Shown here one piece after another: positions 1 to 8,489 of a stretch of DNA of 19,995 nt. Each line of letters opens with the position of its first letter. Positions within the stretch are counted from its first letter, which is position 1. Location: the NCBI GenBank assembly GCA_000437755.1, contig FR900109.1:42877-62871 (forward strand), written 5' to 3'. Origin of the DNA: Roseburia sp. CAG:303. Its GTDB lineage: Bacteria; Bacillota; Clostridia; Lachnospirales; Lachnospiraceae. Made by a program: the position numbers and the translations under genes. Under the pieces are notes generated by a model, which ran no database searches, was not told where the DNA came from, and saw only the letters and a program-made list of their open reading frames with translations.

Positions 1-1
1 T

Positions 2-592
2 GATGAACTGCTTACCAGACAGGATGTGCAGAATCTTATTAATAATATTAAAGATAATAATACAACCTTAATTGATGAATTAATACCAAAACTTCTCAAT
101 ATTGGCGAAGTGCAGAAAGTTCTCCAGAACCTTCTGCGTGAGGGAATATCCATCAGGGATCTGCTTACCATATTAGAAACACTGGCAGATCATGCATCTG
201 TGACAAGAGATACAGATGTACTGACAGAATATGTAAGACAGAGTCTGAAGAGGGCTATTTCAAGTAAATTCTTTGCACCGAATGAGGTAACTTCTGTTGT
301 AACACTGGATCCTGCGATTGAACAGGAAATCATGAATTCTGTAAAACAGACGGAACAGGGAGCTTATATCTCACTGGATCCGGACAAGACACAGAAGATA
401 GTGAAAGCAACCGAAGAAGAAGTAAACAAACTGGAAAATATGGGAAAGAATCCAATTATTGTAACGTCTCCGATTGTGAGAATGTATTACAAACGCCTGA
501 CACAGGATTATCTGAAAGATTTAATTGTTGTGTCATATAATGAAATAGAATCGAATGTCGAATTACAATCAGTTGGGATGGTGAGCATATAA
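2..592 (+). CDS. flhA: Flagellar export gate protein FlhA, C-terminal part (5' truncated)
   Basis: The reading frame is open from base 2, so the gene starts upstream of the window. FlhA is the large membrane component of the flagellar type III export gate; its cytoplasmic C-terminal domain forms a nonameric ring that docks export chaperones and substrates. What is visible is the end of this cytoplasmic domain, including the highly conserved family stretch LGEVQKVLQNLLREGIS and then IRDLLTILETLADHA. About 196 residues are present and no transmembrane segment falls in this part. The TAA stop touches the ATG of flhF with no spacer, which implies translational coupling and fits the usual flhA-flhF-flhG order. 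The GTG at 26 is only an internal valine codon, not a start. Identification is confident from the conserved motifs and neighbours. Confidence 0.95.
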   Translation, partial: DELLTRQDVQNLINNIKDNNTTLIDELIPKLLNIGEVQKVLQNLLREGISIRDLLTILETLADHASVTRDTDVLTEYVRQSLKRAISSKFFAPNEVTSVVTLDPAIEQEIMNSVKQTEQGAYISLDPDKTQKIVKATEEEVNKLENMGKNPIIVTSPIVRMYYKRLTQDYLKDLIVVSYNEIESNVELQSVGMVSI

Positions 593-1783
593 ATGATAAT
601 TAAAAAATTTCAGGCACCTACAGAAGCAGAAGCGGTGTTAATGGCAAAAGAAGAGATGGGGAGTTCAGCTGTGGTTGTAAATGTAAAAACAGTAAAGCAC
701 AGAGGAATTGCAAAATTTTTAAAAAAAGATTATGTAGAAATTACAGCGGCACTAGAAGAAAAAATCTATGTAACCGGTGAACTTCCACAAAATGAAATCA
801 ATGAACATATAAACAGAAACAATGATATTGTTTACGGGGAGCGGAAAGCAGATGTTATTGAGGAAAAATTAAACAGTCTCCAATCGTTGCTTGAAACGAA
901 AATAAAAGAAGATATTGATGGCCTGCGTGAGGAAGAAAAGGAAGAACGCAGGCAGAAGACGGAAGAAGAAAATGAAAAAGAGCAATTTATCAGACTGATT
1001 TATAATCAGATGATTAAAAACGAGGTGGATGAAAAATATGCAAACCAGATTATTGCAGAAGTCCAGCCTTCGATTAAGAAGGATACAAATGTAGATACGA
1101 TTCTCGGAGCGATTTATCAGAAAATTATATTAAAACTGGGACAGCCAAGAACAATCACAATAGAGCCGGGAGAACGCAAAGCTGTATTTTTCATTGGACC
1201 GACAGGTGTCGGAAAAACGACTACGATTGCCAAAATTGCAGCACATTTTAAATTAAACCAGAATGTAAAAGTAGCATTGATTACTGCGGACACTTACCGT
1301 ATTGCAGCGGTAGAGCAGTTAAAAACCTATGCGAATATTATAGATGTACCTTTAAAAGTGATTTATACAATGGAAGAATTTAACCAGGCAGTGAAAGATT
1401 ATTCCCAATATGATCTGATATTGATCGATACGGCAGGACGTTCCCATAAGAACAGTGAGCAGTGCGGGGAATTATACCATCTGTTGGAGGATTGTTCATT
1501 GGATGAGAGTATTACAAAGGAAAATTATCTGGTCTTGAGTGCAACCACCAAATATAAAGATTTATTAAGAATCAATGATGTGTTTGGACAGGTAAAAGAT
1601 TATGGATTGATATTTACAAAACTGGATGAAACTCTGTGTCTGGGAAATATTTTAAATCTGAGACTGTATTCCGGTGCCCCGTTATCATATCTGGCGGATG
1701 GACAGTCTGTGCCGGATGATATTAATACGATTGATCCACAGATGATTGCAAAAAGCATTCTCGGACAGGCCGAGGAACAGTAG
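593..1783 (+). CDS. flhF: Flagellar biosynthesis SRP-type GTPase FlhF
   Basis: FlhF is the third SRP-type GTPase, after Ffh and FtsY; it acts at the membrane to set flagellar position and assembly. The 396-aa protein has the usual three parts. The basic N-terminal B domain occupies about residues 1-60. A charged, helical linker follows (about 85-135, rich in Glu/Lys). The NG GTPase domain runs from about 135 to 390. In the G domain the P-loop GPTGVGKT is at 202-209, the SRP-family DTYRIAAVEQLKTYA motif at 233-247, the G3 motif DTAGR at 279-283 and the G4 motif TKLDE at 342-346, so the GTPase looks intact. It starts directly after the flhA stop, with a GGGATGG-type ribosome site inside the end of flhA. 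flhG, its known partner and GTPase activator, follows 46 nt later. Confidence 0.96.
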   Translation: MIIKKFQAPTEAEAVLMAKEEMGSSAVVVNVKTVKHRGIAKFLKKDYVEITAALEEKIYVTGELPQNEINEHINRNNDIVYGERKADVIEEKLNSLQSLLETKIKEDIDGLREEEKEERRQKTEEENEKEQFIRLIYNQMIKNEVDEKYANQIIAEVQPSIKKDTNVDTILGAIYQKIILKLGQPRTITIEPGERKAVFFIGPTGVGKTTTIAKIAAHFKLNQNVKVALITADTYRIAAVEQLKTYANIIDVPLKVIYTMEEFNQAVKDYSQYDLILIDTAGRSHKNSEQCGELYHLLEDCSLDESITKENYLVLSATTKYKDLLRINDVFGQVKDYGLIFTKLDETLCLGNILNLRLYSGAPLSYLADGQSVPDDINTIDPQMIAKSILGQAEEQ

Positions 1784-1829
1784 ACATACTTTGGAGATAA
1801 GAAAAAAATATGCGAGAGGTGTGGATGAA

Positions 1830-2780
1830 ATGGATCAGGCAGAAAGATTAAGAAGTATAGTAAAACAGAAAAGTGAAAATGAAACGGAAGAACAGATTAT
1901 TGACAGTATTATCAAAGCCGTCGAAAATACAGAAAATCAGGTAAAGACGGAAGAAAAAAAGGCAAAAGTCATTACTGTTACAAGTGGAAAAGGCGGTGTC
2001 GGAAAGTCCAGTGTATCCATAAATCTTGCGATACAGCTGAAAAAACGTGGAAGAGAAGTTATAATATTTGATGCCGACTTTGGACTGGCGAATATCGAAG
2101 TTATGTTTGGAGCAGTTCCGAAATATAATTTATCCGATGTTGTTTTCCGGGGAAAATCCATCAGGGAAGTAATCGTCAGCGGTCCGATGGATATCGGTTT
2201 TGTTTCGGGTGGTTCCGGAATTAACGGCCTTGGAAATATGACCAGGGATCAGGTTATGTTTCTGGTAGAAAAACTCGAGGAACTTGAAAGTATGGCAGAT
2301 ATACTGATTATTGATACCGGAGCAGGTATATCGGACAGTGTAATGGAATTTTTATTATCCAGCCAGGATATTCTGCTTGTCACCACACCGGAGCCGACAT
2401 CAATAACGGATTCCTATGCACTTCTGAAGACATTAAATGCCCGTGCAGAGGACAACGCCAAAAATCTCAGTGTGAAATTAGTTGCAAACAGAGTGGCTGA
2501 CGAAGCAGAGGCAAGTAATCTCTATTACAAGCTGAATGGGGTAATTAACCGTTTTCTTGATTTGAAGCTGGAATATCTGGGGATGGTTCCATGGGATCAG
2601 AATATGTCCAAATCCGTGATGCAGCAGAAACCGATTTCCATTGCTTATCCTTCTTCAGCAGGAGCACTGGCAGTAGAAAAGATAGCGGCAGAGCTTTTGG
2701 GACAGAAGATGGAGGAAACAGAAGAAAAGAAAGGGCTTGCAGCAGCTTTTGCGAAGATGTTCAAACGCAGAAAGAATTAA
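1830..2780 (+). CDS. flhG: Flagellar number regulator FlhG (MinD/ParA-type ATPase)
   Basis: FlhG (YlxH/FleN) is a MinD-like ATPase that dimerises on the membrane, stimulates FlhF GTP hydrolysis and limits or patterns flagella. I chose the ATG at 1830 (316 aa): it follows AGAGGTG at 1814-1820 and places the family motif DQAERLR at residues 2-8. That motif (DQAxxLR) is the known FlhF-activating element of FlhG. The open frame extends upstream to 1746, inside flhF, but that extension has no family character. The deviant Walker A KGGVGKS is at 54-60, the switch I region FDADFG at 80-85 and the Walker B-like IIDTGAG at 160-166. The C-terminus, from about 301, alternates hydrophobic and basic residues (GLAAAFAKMFKRRKN), as expected for the amphipathic membrane-targeting helix. 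The PilZ gene follows immediately. Confidence 0.95.
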   Translation: MDQAERLRSIVKQKSENETEEQIIDSIIKAVENTENQVKTEEKKAKVITVTSGKGGVGKSSVSINLAIQLKKRGREVIIFDADFGLANIEVMFGAVPKYNLSDVVFRGKSIREVIVSGPMDIGFVSGGSGINGLGNMTRDQVMFLVEKLEELESMADILIIDTGAGISDSVMEFLLSSQDILLVTTPEPTSITDSYALLKTLNARAEDNAKNLSVKLVANRVADEAEASNLYYKLNGVINRFLDLKLEYLGMVPWDQNMSKSVMQQKPISIAYPSSAGALAVEKIAAELLGQKMEETEEKKGLAAAFAKMFKRRKN

Positions 2781-2797
2781 TGGAGAGGATGGATAGT

Positions 2798-3553
2798 ATG
2801 GTAGAGAGAATTATTACGGAAGGAAGTAAAGTAGAACTGCAGCGTCTTGCCTCGGTAGCACAGAACCGAAGGGAAGGTACGGATAAAGAAGTAAAGACGT
2901 ATTACAGCCTGGTTTCAGAAGTACTGGACGAAGACAGAATCAAAATCACGATGCCATTGGAAAAAGGGCGTATTGTTTCGCTGAGTGTGAACAGCCGGTA
3001 TAATGCCTGTTTTTACACACCCCATGGGTTGTATCAGGGAAGGATAATCGTAGTTGACAGATATAAAGAAGGCAATATTTTTATGCTTGTGGTAGAACTT
3101 ACTTCTGACTTGACAAAATTTCAGAGAAGACAGTATTACCGTCTTGGCTGTACAATGGATATTGTATACAAGAAAATTGAAAAAGATGCAGAAATTGAGT
3201 TTACAAGAGAAAGTATGCCTGATGCCAATGAAGACGGGGATGAAGTTTCAAGAGAGGATTATATAGAAGGGGTTGCGCTGGATATCAGCGGAGGCGGAAT
3301 GCGTTTTACATCGGAGCAGAAGCTTGCGGAAGGAGATGATATTTTCGTGGTCATCGAAATCCAGTATAAGGATGATAAAAAGATCTATGGCTTGAATGCC
3401 AGAGTTATCTATTCGCAGCCGCTTACAAACCATGCCGGAAAATATGAACACCGCGTGGAATATAAAAATATCAATGGAAAAGTGAGAGAGGATTTAATTA
3501 AATATATTTTTGATGAAGAGCGCAGACAGAGGAAGAAAGAATCAGAAATTTAA
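2798..3553 (+). CDS. YcgR-type PilZ domain protein (c-di-GMP-responsive flagellar brake)
   Basis: PilZ proteins of the YcgR type bind cyclic di-GMP and slow or redirect the flagellar motor. The 251-aa protein has a YcgR-type N-terminal beta domain (about residues 10-100) and a PilZ domain (about 108-240). The c-di-GMP-binding signatures are visible: RxxxR within FQRRQYYRL (R111 and R115) and DxSxxG as DISGGG (162-167). I chose the ATG at 2798 because GGAGAGG at 2782-2788 lies 9 nt upstream. Two other in-frame ATGs, at 2780 (overlapping the flhG stop as TAATG) and 2789, are less well placed. The frame is open back to 2591, but that part lies inside flhG and looks like out-of-frame translation. 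Its place between flhG and cheB argues for a direct role in motility. Binding of c-di-GMP is inferred from the motifs. Confidence 0.92.
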   Translation: MVERIITEGSKVELQRLASVAQNRREGTDKEVKTYYSLVSEVLDEDRIKITMPLEKGRIVSLSVNSRYNACFYTPHGLYQGRIIVVDRYKEGNIFMLVVELTSDLTKFQRRQYYRLGCTMDIVYKKIEKDAEIEFTRESMPDANEDGDEVSREDYIEGVALDISGGGMRFTSEQKLAEGDDIFVVIEIQYKDDKKIYGLNARVIYSQPLTNHAGKYEHRVEYKNINGKVREDLIKYIFDEERRQRKKESEI

Positions 3554-3578
3554 ATAAAAAGAAAAGGTGGTGTATGGA

Positions 3579-4721
3579 ATGAAAAATATTTTAATTGTTG
3601 ATGACTCTGCACTTATGAGGAGACTTATCTCTGATATAATAAAGTCAGATGATCGGTTCACGGTAAAAGATTTTGCGATGAATGGTCTGGAAGCATTAGA
3701 TTTGATAGTAAAAAATTATCGTGCTTATGATGCGGTAATACTTGATATCAATATGCCAAAGATGAATGGTCTGGAACTTCTGGAACAGCTTCAGAAAAAC
3801 AGAATTCGAATGAAGATTATTATGGTAAGTACACTGACGAAAGAAGGTGCACAGGAAACCATAACCGCATTGGAGCGAGGTGCTTTTGATTTTGTTACGA
3901 AGCCGGAGAATTATCTGGATGCGAAACAGGATGGTTTTAAGAACCGGTTATTGGAAAAGCTGTGTCTGGCGGTTAATCTTCCATTTTCGGTTTCTACTGC
4001 TGAAGATCAGAAAAACACAGCCGGTAAATTCCGTACACCGGGAGCCGGAGGATCTGGTCTGGGAACAATAAGAAGTACGATGGTCAGACCACCAAAAAAT
4101 ATTTCCTTCGCACCACATAAAAAGCTGACAGGAAATAAAAAAGGAAAAAGGAAACTGGTTGCACTGGCCTGCTCCACAGGCGGACCAAAATCACTGCAGT
4201 CGGTTATTCCAAAACTGCCAAAAGATCTGGAAGCACCAGTGGTACTGGTGCAGCATATGCCGAAAGGATTTACCAATTCACTGGCTGTCAGATTAAATGA
4301 GATGAGCCAGGTACAGGTAAAAGAGGCTGCTGATGGTGATATCCTGAGAAACGGATGGGTGTATATTGCACCTGGCGGAAAGCAGATGCGTATCGAAAAG
4401 GCAGGAACAAATTATAAAATAGTAACTACAGACGAGCCGGAAAGAGACGGATTAAGACCGTGTGCAAATATTATGTATGAATCGCTTGTCGGATCAGCAT
4501 TTGATGAAATTACCTGTGTTGTACTGACCGGTATGGGAGCCGATGGAACATTGGGTATCGGCGCATTGGGAGAAAAAAACAATATTTACGTAATTTCACA
4601 GGATGAAGCGACGAGTGTAGTATATGGAATGCCGCGGGCCGTTGCAGAGGCTAAATTATCAGATGAGGTACAGCCGCTTGACAAGATAGCGGAAGCTGTA
4701 ACCAGAAACGTGGGGTGTTAA
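3579..4721 (+). CDS. cheB: Chemotaxis response regulator protein-glutamate methylesterase CheB
   Basis: CheB removes methyl groups from, and deamidates, glutamate/glutamine sites of chemoreceptors after phosphorylation by CheA. The 380-aa protein has an N-terminal receiver domain (about 1-120) with acidic pair D8/D9, phosphorylation site D56 in VILDINMPKMNG and conserved K108. A low-complexity linker (about 140-190) is followed by the methylesterase domain. The catalytic triad is recognisable as S199 in CSTGGP, H226 in QHMPKGF and D322 in MGADG. I chose the ATG at 3579, 8 nt after AGGTGG; the frame is open to a GTG at 3567, but that GTG overlaps the ribosome site. The gene is followed 3 nt later by cheA, its kinase. 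No cheR is present in the window. Confidence 0.97.
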   Translation: MKNILIVDDSALMRRLISDIIKSDDRFTVKDFAMNGLEALDLIVKNYRAYDAVILDINMPKMNGLELLEQLQKNRIRMKIIMVSTLTKEGAQETITALERGAFDFVTKPENYLDAKQDGFKNRLLEKLCLAVNLPFSVSTAEDQKNTAGKFRTPGAGGSGLGTIRSTMVRPPKNISFAPHKKLTGNKKGKRKLVALACSTGGPKSLQSVIPKLPKDLEAPVVLVQHMPKGFTNSLAVRLNEMSQVQVKEAADGDILRNGWVYIAPGGKQMRIEKAGTNYKIVTTDEPERDGLRPCANIMYESLVGSAFDEITCVVLTGMGADGTLGIGALGEKNNIYVISQDEATSVVYGMPRAVAEAKLSDEVQPLDKIAEAVTRNVGC

Positions 4722-4724
4722 GCC

Positions 4725-6851
4725 ATGGATGTTAGTCAGTATTTAGAGATATTTATCGATGAAACACAGGAACATTTACAGGATTTAAGCCAGCATCTTA
4801 TGATACTGGAAGAAGAACCGGAAAATGCAGATACAATCAATGAAATTTTCCGTGCAGCACATTCTTTAAAAGGAATGGCAGGAACAATGGGATACAAGAG
4901 AATGCAGCATCTTACACATATTATGGAAAATGTTTTTTCCGAAATCAGAAATGGTAAGATGAATGTAACTTCAGATCTGGTAGATATTTTATTCGACTGT
5001 CTGGATGCATTGCAGGCATATCTTGATAATATCCAGCAGACAGCAGATGAAGGTACGGAAGATAACGAACCGATTATTGCACGTCTGAATGCATTTCTGG
5101 AATCCGAAGGGAAACCGGAAGAAAAACCTGCACCTGCACCGGCAGTGGCAGAAGAAGCAAAGGCAGCACAGAATTCAGCTCCGATAGACATGAAGTTTGA
5201 AGAGTTTGAAGTAAATGCAATTAAGGAAGCACTTGCAAAGAAGTTCCATGTATATAAAGTAGACGTAAAAATAGATGAGTCATGTATTTTGAAAGCAGCC
5301 AGAGCATTCCTTGTATTCAAGGCAATCGAAGAACTGGGCGAAATTGTAAAATCAAATCCATCTGTACAGGATATCGAAGATGAGAAGTTTGAATTTGAAT
5401 TCTGCATTATTATGTTCTCGCAGGAAGAACTTGAAAAAGTTACAAAAGCAGTTGAGAATGTTTCAGAAATTAAGGAAGTAAAGGCAGTTGAAATAACAGA
5501 GGCACCGCAGGTTGCTTCAACAGAGGCTGCAAAAGAAGAAAAAGAGCCGGAGGAAGAAACAAAACAGAAGAGTAAAGCGGAGACAGAAACCACAGCACCT
5601 GCAAAGGCAAATGCATCCGCAGCAGTGGCACCTGCAAAGGCAAAGACCACAGCACCTGGGAAGACAATGCCTGGAAAACCGGTTGTAAGCAGATCTGTAA
5701 GAGTAGATATCGAAAAACTGGATGTACTTATGAATCTTGTCAGCGAGTTGATTATTGCAAAGAATGGTCTTGTTTCTGCAAGCAGCAGCAGTGATGGGGC
5801 AAAGTCACAGGGATTCAATGAAGAAATTGAATATCTGGAACGGGTTACAACAAACCTGCATGAATCTGTCATGAAAGTCAGAATGATGCCAATCGAAACG
5901 GTTACCCAGAAATATCCGAAGATGATTCGTGATTTGTCCAAGAAGCTGAATAAGCAGATGAAACTGTATATTACAGGTGAAGACACAGAACTTGACCGTA
6001 CTGTTATTGATGAGATCGGCGATCCGTTAATGCATCTGCTTCGTAATTCAGCAGACCATGGTCTGGAAAATGCAGAATTACGTGTAGAGAGAGGAAAAGA
6101 TCCGGTTGGTAATATCTATCTGAATGCATTCCAGGATGGAAACAGTGTTATTATCGAAGTAAGAGATGATGGTAATGGTATCGATATTGAGAAGGTAAGA
6201 AATAAAGCACTCGAAAAAGGAACCATTACACAGGAACAGGCTGAAGTGATGACAGACAAAGATATTGTGGATTTACTGTTCCGTCCAAGTTTCTCAACTT
6301 CAGAGAAGGTTACAGATGTTTCAGGACGAGGTGTAGGTCTTGATGTTGTAAAGACAAAGATTGAAGCATTAGGCGGAGATATCGATGTAAAGACAGCATT
6401 GGGTGAAGGAAGCTGTTTCAGTATCAGACTGCCATTGACACTTGCTATTATCCAGGCATTGATGGTAGAGCTTGGTGAAGAGAAGTATGCAATTCCATTG
6501 GAAACAATTCAGACCATTGAAGATATTTCCGTAAATGACATTAAGTATGTACAGTCCAAAGAAGTAATCAACTTAAGAGGAAGTGTTATTCCGATTGTCA
6601 GACTGGATACCATTCTTGAAATTGAGCCGGTTCAGAAAGAGGGCGATGATGATGACAACCTTACCGTTGTTATTATCAATAAGGGTGACAAACAGGCAGG
6701 ACTTGTGGTAGACCGTCTGATCGGACAGCAGGAAATCGTTATTAAGTCATTAGGAAAATACATCAATAATAACAGCAAGATTATCAGTGGTGCTACAATC
6801 CTTGGTGATGGTGAAGTAGCATTAATCCTTGATGTTAATACTTTAGTATAA
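4725..6851 (+). CDS. cheA: Chemotaxis sensor histidine kinase CheA
   Basis: CheA is the class II histidine kinase that couples receptor signals to CheY and CheB. All five domains can be read in the 708-aa protein. P1 (HPt, about 1-125) has the phosphorylated His46 in AAHSLKGMAGT. P2, the response-regulator docking domain, spans about 157-258. A Pro/Ala/Lys/Glu-rich linker lies on each side of it. P3 dimerisation helices run from about 325 to 400. The P4 ATPase has an N box (H437, N441, D444, H445), a G1 box DDGNGID at 481-487 and a G2 box GRGVGLDVV at 534-542. P5, the CheW-like domain, runs from about 572 to 708. The start is the ATG at 4725, 3 nt after cheB, with GGGGTG at 4712-4717 inside the end of cheB. 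cheW follows 13 nt downstream. The linker at about 265-320 is low-complexity and contains a short DNA direct repeat. Confidence 0.98.
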   Translation: MDVSQYLEIFIDETQEHLQDLSQHLMILEEEPENADTINEIFRAAHSLKGMAGTMGYKRMQHLTHIMENVFSEIRNGKMNVTSDLVDILFDCLDALQAYLDNIQQTADEGTEDNEPIIARLNAFLESEGKPEEKPAPAPAVAEEAKAAQNSAPIDMKFEEFEVNAIKEALAKKFHVYKVDVKIDESCILKAARAFLVFKAIEELGEIVKSNPSVQDIEDEKFEFEFCIIMFSQEELEKVTKAVENVSEIKEVKAVEITEAPQVASTEAAKEEKEPEEETKQKSKAETETTAPAKANASAAVAPAKAKTTAPGKTMPGKPVVSRSVRVDIEKLDVLMNLVSELIIAKNGLVSASSSSDGAKSQGFNEEIEYLERVTTNLHESVMKVRMMPIETVTQKYPKMIRDLSKKLNKQMKLYITGEDTELDRTVIDEIGDPLMHLLRNSADHGLENAELRVERGKDPVGNIYLNAFQDGNSVIIEVRDDGNGIDIEKVRNKALEKGTITQEQAEVMTDKDIVDLLFRPSFSTSEKVTDVSGRGVGLDVVKTKIEALGGDIDVKTALGEGSCFSIRLPLTLAIIQALMVELGEEKYAIPLETIQTIEDISVNDIKYVQSKEVINLRGSVIPIVRLDTILEIEPVQKEGDDDDNLTVVIINKGDKQAGLVVDRLIGQQEIVIKSLGKYINNNSKIISGATILGDGEVALILDVNTLV
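5595..5644 (+). repeat. 17-bp direct repeat in the cheA linker
   Basis: The 17-mer GCACCTGCAAAGGCAAA occurs at 5595-5611 and again at 5628-5644. The copies are 33 nt apart start to start, so a change in copy number would stay in frame. Both encode APAKAK-like linker residues between the P2 and P3 domains of CheA. A third, partial echo (CACAGCACCTG) follows at about 5649-5657. It is probably neutral linker repetition and a possible source of length variation among strains. Confidence 0.6.
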
Positions 6852-6864
6852 TGGAGGTGCTGTT

Positions 6865-7314
6865 ATGAGTGAAAATAAATCAGAATCATTATCAAACCAG
6901 TATATAGTCGTAACTATCGGTGTAGAACAGTACGGTATTAATATCCAGTATGTGGATAATATTGTAAGAATGCAGAAAATCACCAGAGTACCGATGGTAC
7001 AGAAATTTTTCAAAGGTGTTATGAATGTCAGAGGTGAAATTATTCCGGTCATGAGTATTCGTGGACGTTTCGGAATGGAAGATGACGTTTATACGGACAA
7101 GACCAGAATTATTATTTTAAAACCGGAACAGCAGGAAGCGATCGGCATATTGGTGGATTCCGTAAAAGAAGTGGTATCACTGGAAGAAGGAAATATCGAG
7201 AAAGTCAGAAGTGACGGAAAAGATGAGATGAGCAAATATATTACATCAGTAGGAAAGGATCAGGGAAGTCTGATATCATTATTAAACATTGATGGAATTA
7301 TAGATGTGCAGTAA
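6865..7314 (+). CDS. cheW: Chemotaxis coupling protein CheW
   Basis: CheW is the SH3-like adaptor that links chemoreceptors to the P5 domain of CheA in the signalling array. The 149-aa protein is the normal single-domain length. It shows the family hallmark NVRGEIIPVMSIRGRFG at 54-70, with the conserved arginine R56, and a C-terminal segment TSVGKDQGSLISLLNID typical of CheW. The start ATG has a near-perfect ribosome site, GGAGGTG at 6853-6859, 5 nt upstream. It sits between cheA and cheC, with 13-nt and 15-nt gaps, in a compact operon. Confidence 0.96.
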   Translation: MSENKSESLSNQYIVVTIGVEQYGINIQYVDNIVRMQKITRVPMVQKFFKGVMNVRGEIIPVMSIRGRFGMEDDVYTDKTRIIILKPEQQEAIGILVDSVKEVVSLEEGNIEKVRSDGKDEMSKYITSVGKDQGSLISLLNIDGIIDVQ

Positions 7315-7329
7315 GTTTGGGGGCATATT

Positions 7330-7959
7330 ATGTCAAAGATAAATTTAGAAGAATTAAATACAGTACAATATGACGTATTAAAAGAAATTGGTAATATCGG
7401 GGCTGGCAACGCAACGACAGCACTGGCAAAGATGCTCAATACCAAAGTAGATATGAGAGTTCCCAAAGTAAGACTGTTAGGTTTCTCAGAACTGGCTTCT
7501 TCCATAGGGAGTGAAGAACAGGTTATGACAGGAATTTTCCTGACACTTTCAGGAGACATTGATGGAATGATGTTCTTTTTACTGGATCTTCCATCAGCAA
7601 AAAAATTATTAAGCCTGTTATGGGCAAATGTCGGTGCAGAAGAGGAATCAGAAAATGATGAACTGAATGATATGCAGCTTTCTGCATTAAATGAGATTGG
7701 AAATATTATTACAGGTGCATATTTATCTGCACTTTCAAATCTGACAAATCTGAACATCAATGCAAGTGTACCATATCTGCAGATTGACATGGCAGGAGCG
7801 ATTTTAAGCCTGCCTGCCATTGAGTTTGGAACAATTGGTGATAAAGTATTATATATCGAAACAACATTTAATGAAGAAAGTGAATTAAATGGATATTTTA
7901 TACTTGTTCCGGAACTGGAATCTTATGATGTGATATTAAATTCACTGGGAATATCTTAG
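7330..7959 (+). CDS. cheC: CheY-P phosphatase CheC
   Basis: CheC dephosphorylates CheY-P and binds CheD, forming the CheC/CheD adaptation system known from Bacillus and Thermotoga. The 209-aa protein carries both phosphatase-site repeats of the CheC/FliY/CheX family. The first is DVLKEIGNIGAGNA, with D15, E19 and N22. The second is SALNEIGNIITGA, with S118, E122 and N125. Having both sites fits CheC rather than a FliM-type protein, which lacks them, and the length excludes FliY, which carries an extra C-terminal FliN domain. A TTGGGGGC ribosome site lies upstream of the ATG. cheD follows 25 nt later, which matches the functional pairing. Confidence 0.95.
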   Translation: MSKINLEELNTVQYDVLKEIGNIGAGNATTALAKMLNTKVDMRVPKVRLLGFSELASSIGSEEQVMTGIFLTLSGDIDGMMFFLLDLPSAKKLLSLLWANVGAEEESENDELNDMQLSALNEIGNIITGAYLSALSNLTNLNINASVPYLQIDMAGAILSLPAIEFGTIGDKVLYIETTFNEESELNGYFILVPELESYDVILNSLGIS

Positions 7960-7984
7960 TGAGGCATAGAGTTAGGATGATATT

Positions 7985-8473
7985 ATGAGTGAAATAATAA
8001 AAGTCGGAATGGCAGATTTAAAGGTGTGTACATATCCGGACAGCCTGACCACACTGGGGCTTGGTTCCTGTGTGGGAATTGCCTTATATGACAGTGTTAC
8101 AAAGGTAACCGGATTAGCACATATTATGTTGCCGGACAGTACAAAGATTACAAAAAATGAGAATATTGCCAAATTTGCCGATACAGGAATTGCGGAAACA
8201 TTAAGACTGATGCTTTTACAGGGGGCAAACAGGAAAAGAATCGTTGCAAAAATAGCCGGAGGAGCCGATATGTTCGGAGGGGCAAATGTATCAAAATCAA
8301 CATTCAGGGTCGGTGCTTCCAATATTGAGGCTGCCAAAGAAAATTTGAAAAAGCTTGGAATTCCGCTTGTAGCAGAAGATGTTGGAAAAAATTATGGCAG
8401 GACTGTAATTATCCGGTCTGAGGACGGAGCTTTTGTTATTAAATCAGTAGGAAAACCTATAAAAGAAATCTAG
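7985..8473 (+). CDS. cheD: Chemoreceptor glutamine deamidase CheD
   Basis: CheD deamidates specific glutamines of methyl-accepting chemoreceptors, and its activity is tuned by CheC binding. The 162-aa protein has the family catalytic residues in the expected order: Thr23, Cys29 in GLGSCVGIALYD, and His46 in GLAHIMLPD. The conserved glycine-rich motif IAGGADMFGG lies in the middle, and the C-terminus contains NYGRTVIIRSEDG, also typical. The ribosome site is AGGATGAT, just ahead of the ATG at 7985. The adjacent cheC supports the assignment. Confidence 0.95.
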   Translation: MSEIIKVGMADLKVCTYPDSLTTLGLGSCVGIALYDSVTKVTGLAHIMLPDSTKITKNENIAKFADTGIAETLRLMLLQGANRKRIVAKIAGGADMFGGANVSKSTFRVGASNIEAAKENLKKLGIPLVAEDVGKNYGRTVIIRSEDGAFVIKSVGKPIKEI

Positions 8474-8489
8474 GAGAGGCTGATTGTAA

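Noticed and set aside
1746..1829. Upstream extension of the flhG frame
   Set aside because: It lies inside flhF, has no ribosome site, and would bury the DQAxxLR motif that belongs at the N-terminus.
2591..2797. Upstream extension of the PilZ frame
   Set aside because: It overlaps the end of flhG in another frame and has a Ser/Arg/Gly-rich shadow composition.
4736..5986. Long open frame of 416 codons on the minus strand, opposite cheA
   Set aside because: It is the mirror of cheA codon bias, Ser/Phe-rich with no domain, no ribosome site and no matching neighbours; cheA itself has all five domains.
7260..7820. 186-codon minus-strand open frame opposite cheC
   Set aside because: Shadow of cheC, which has both phosphatase motifs and a ribosome site.
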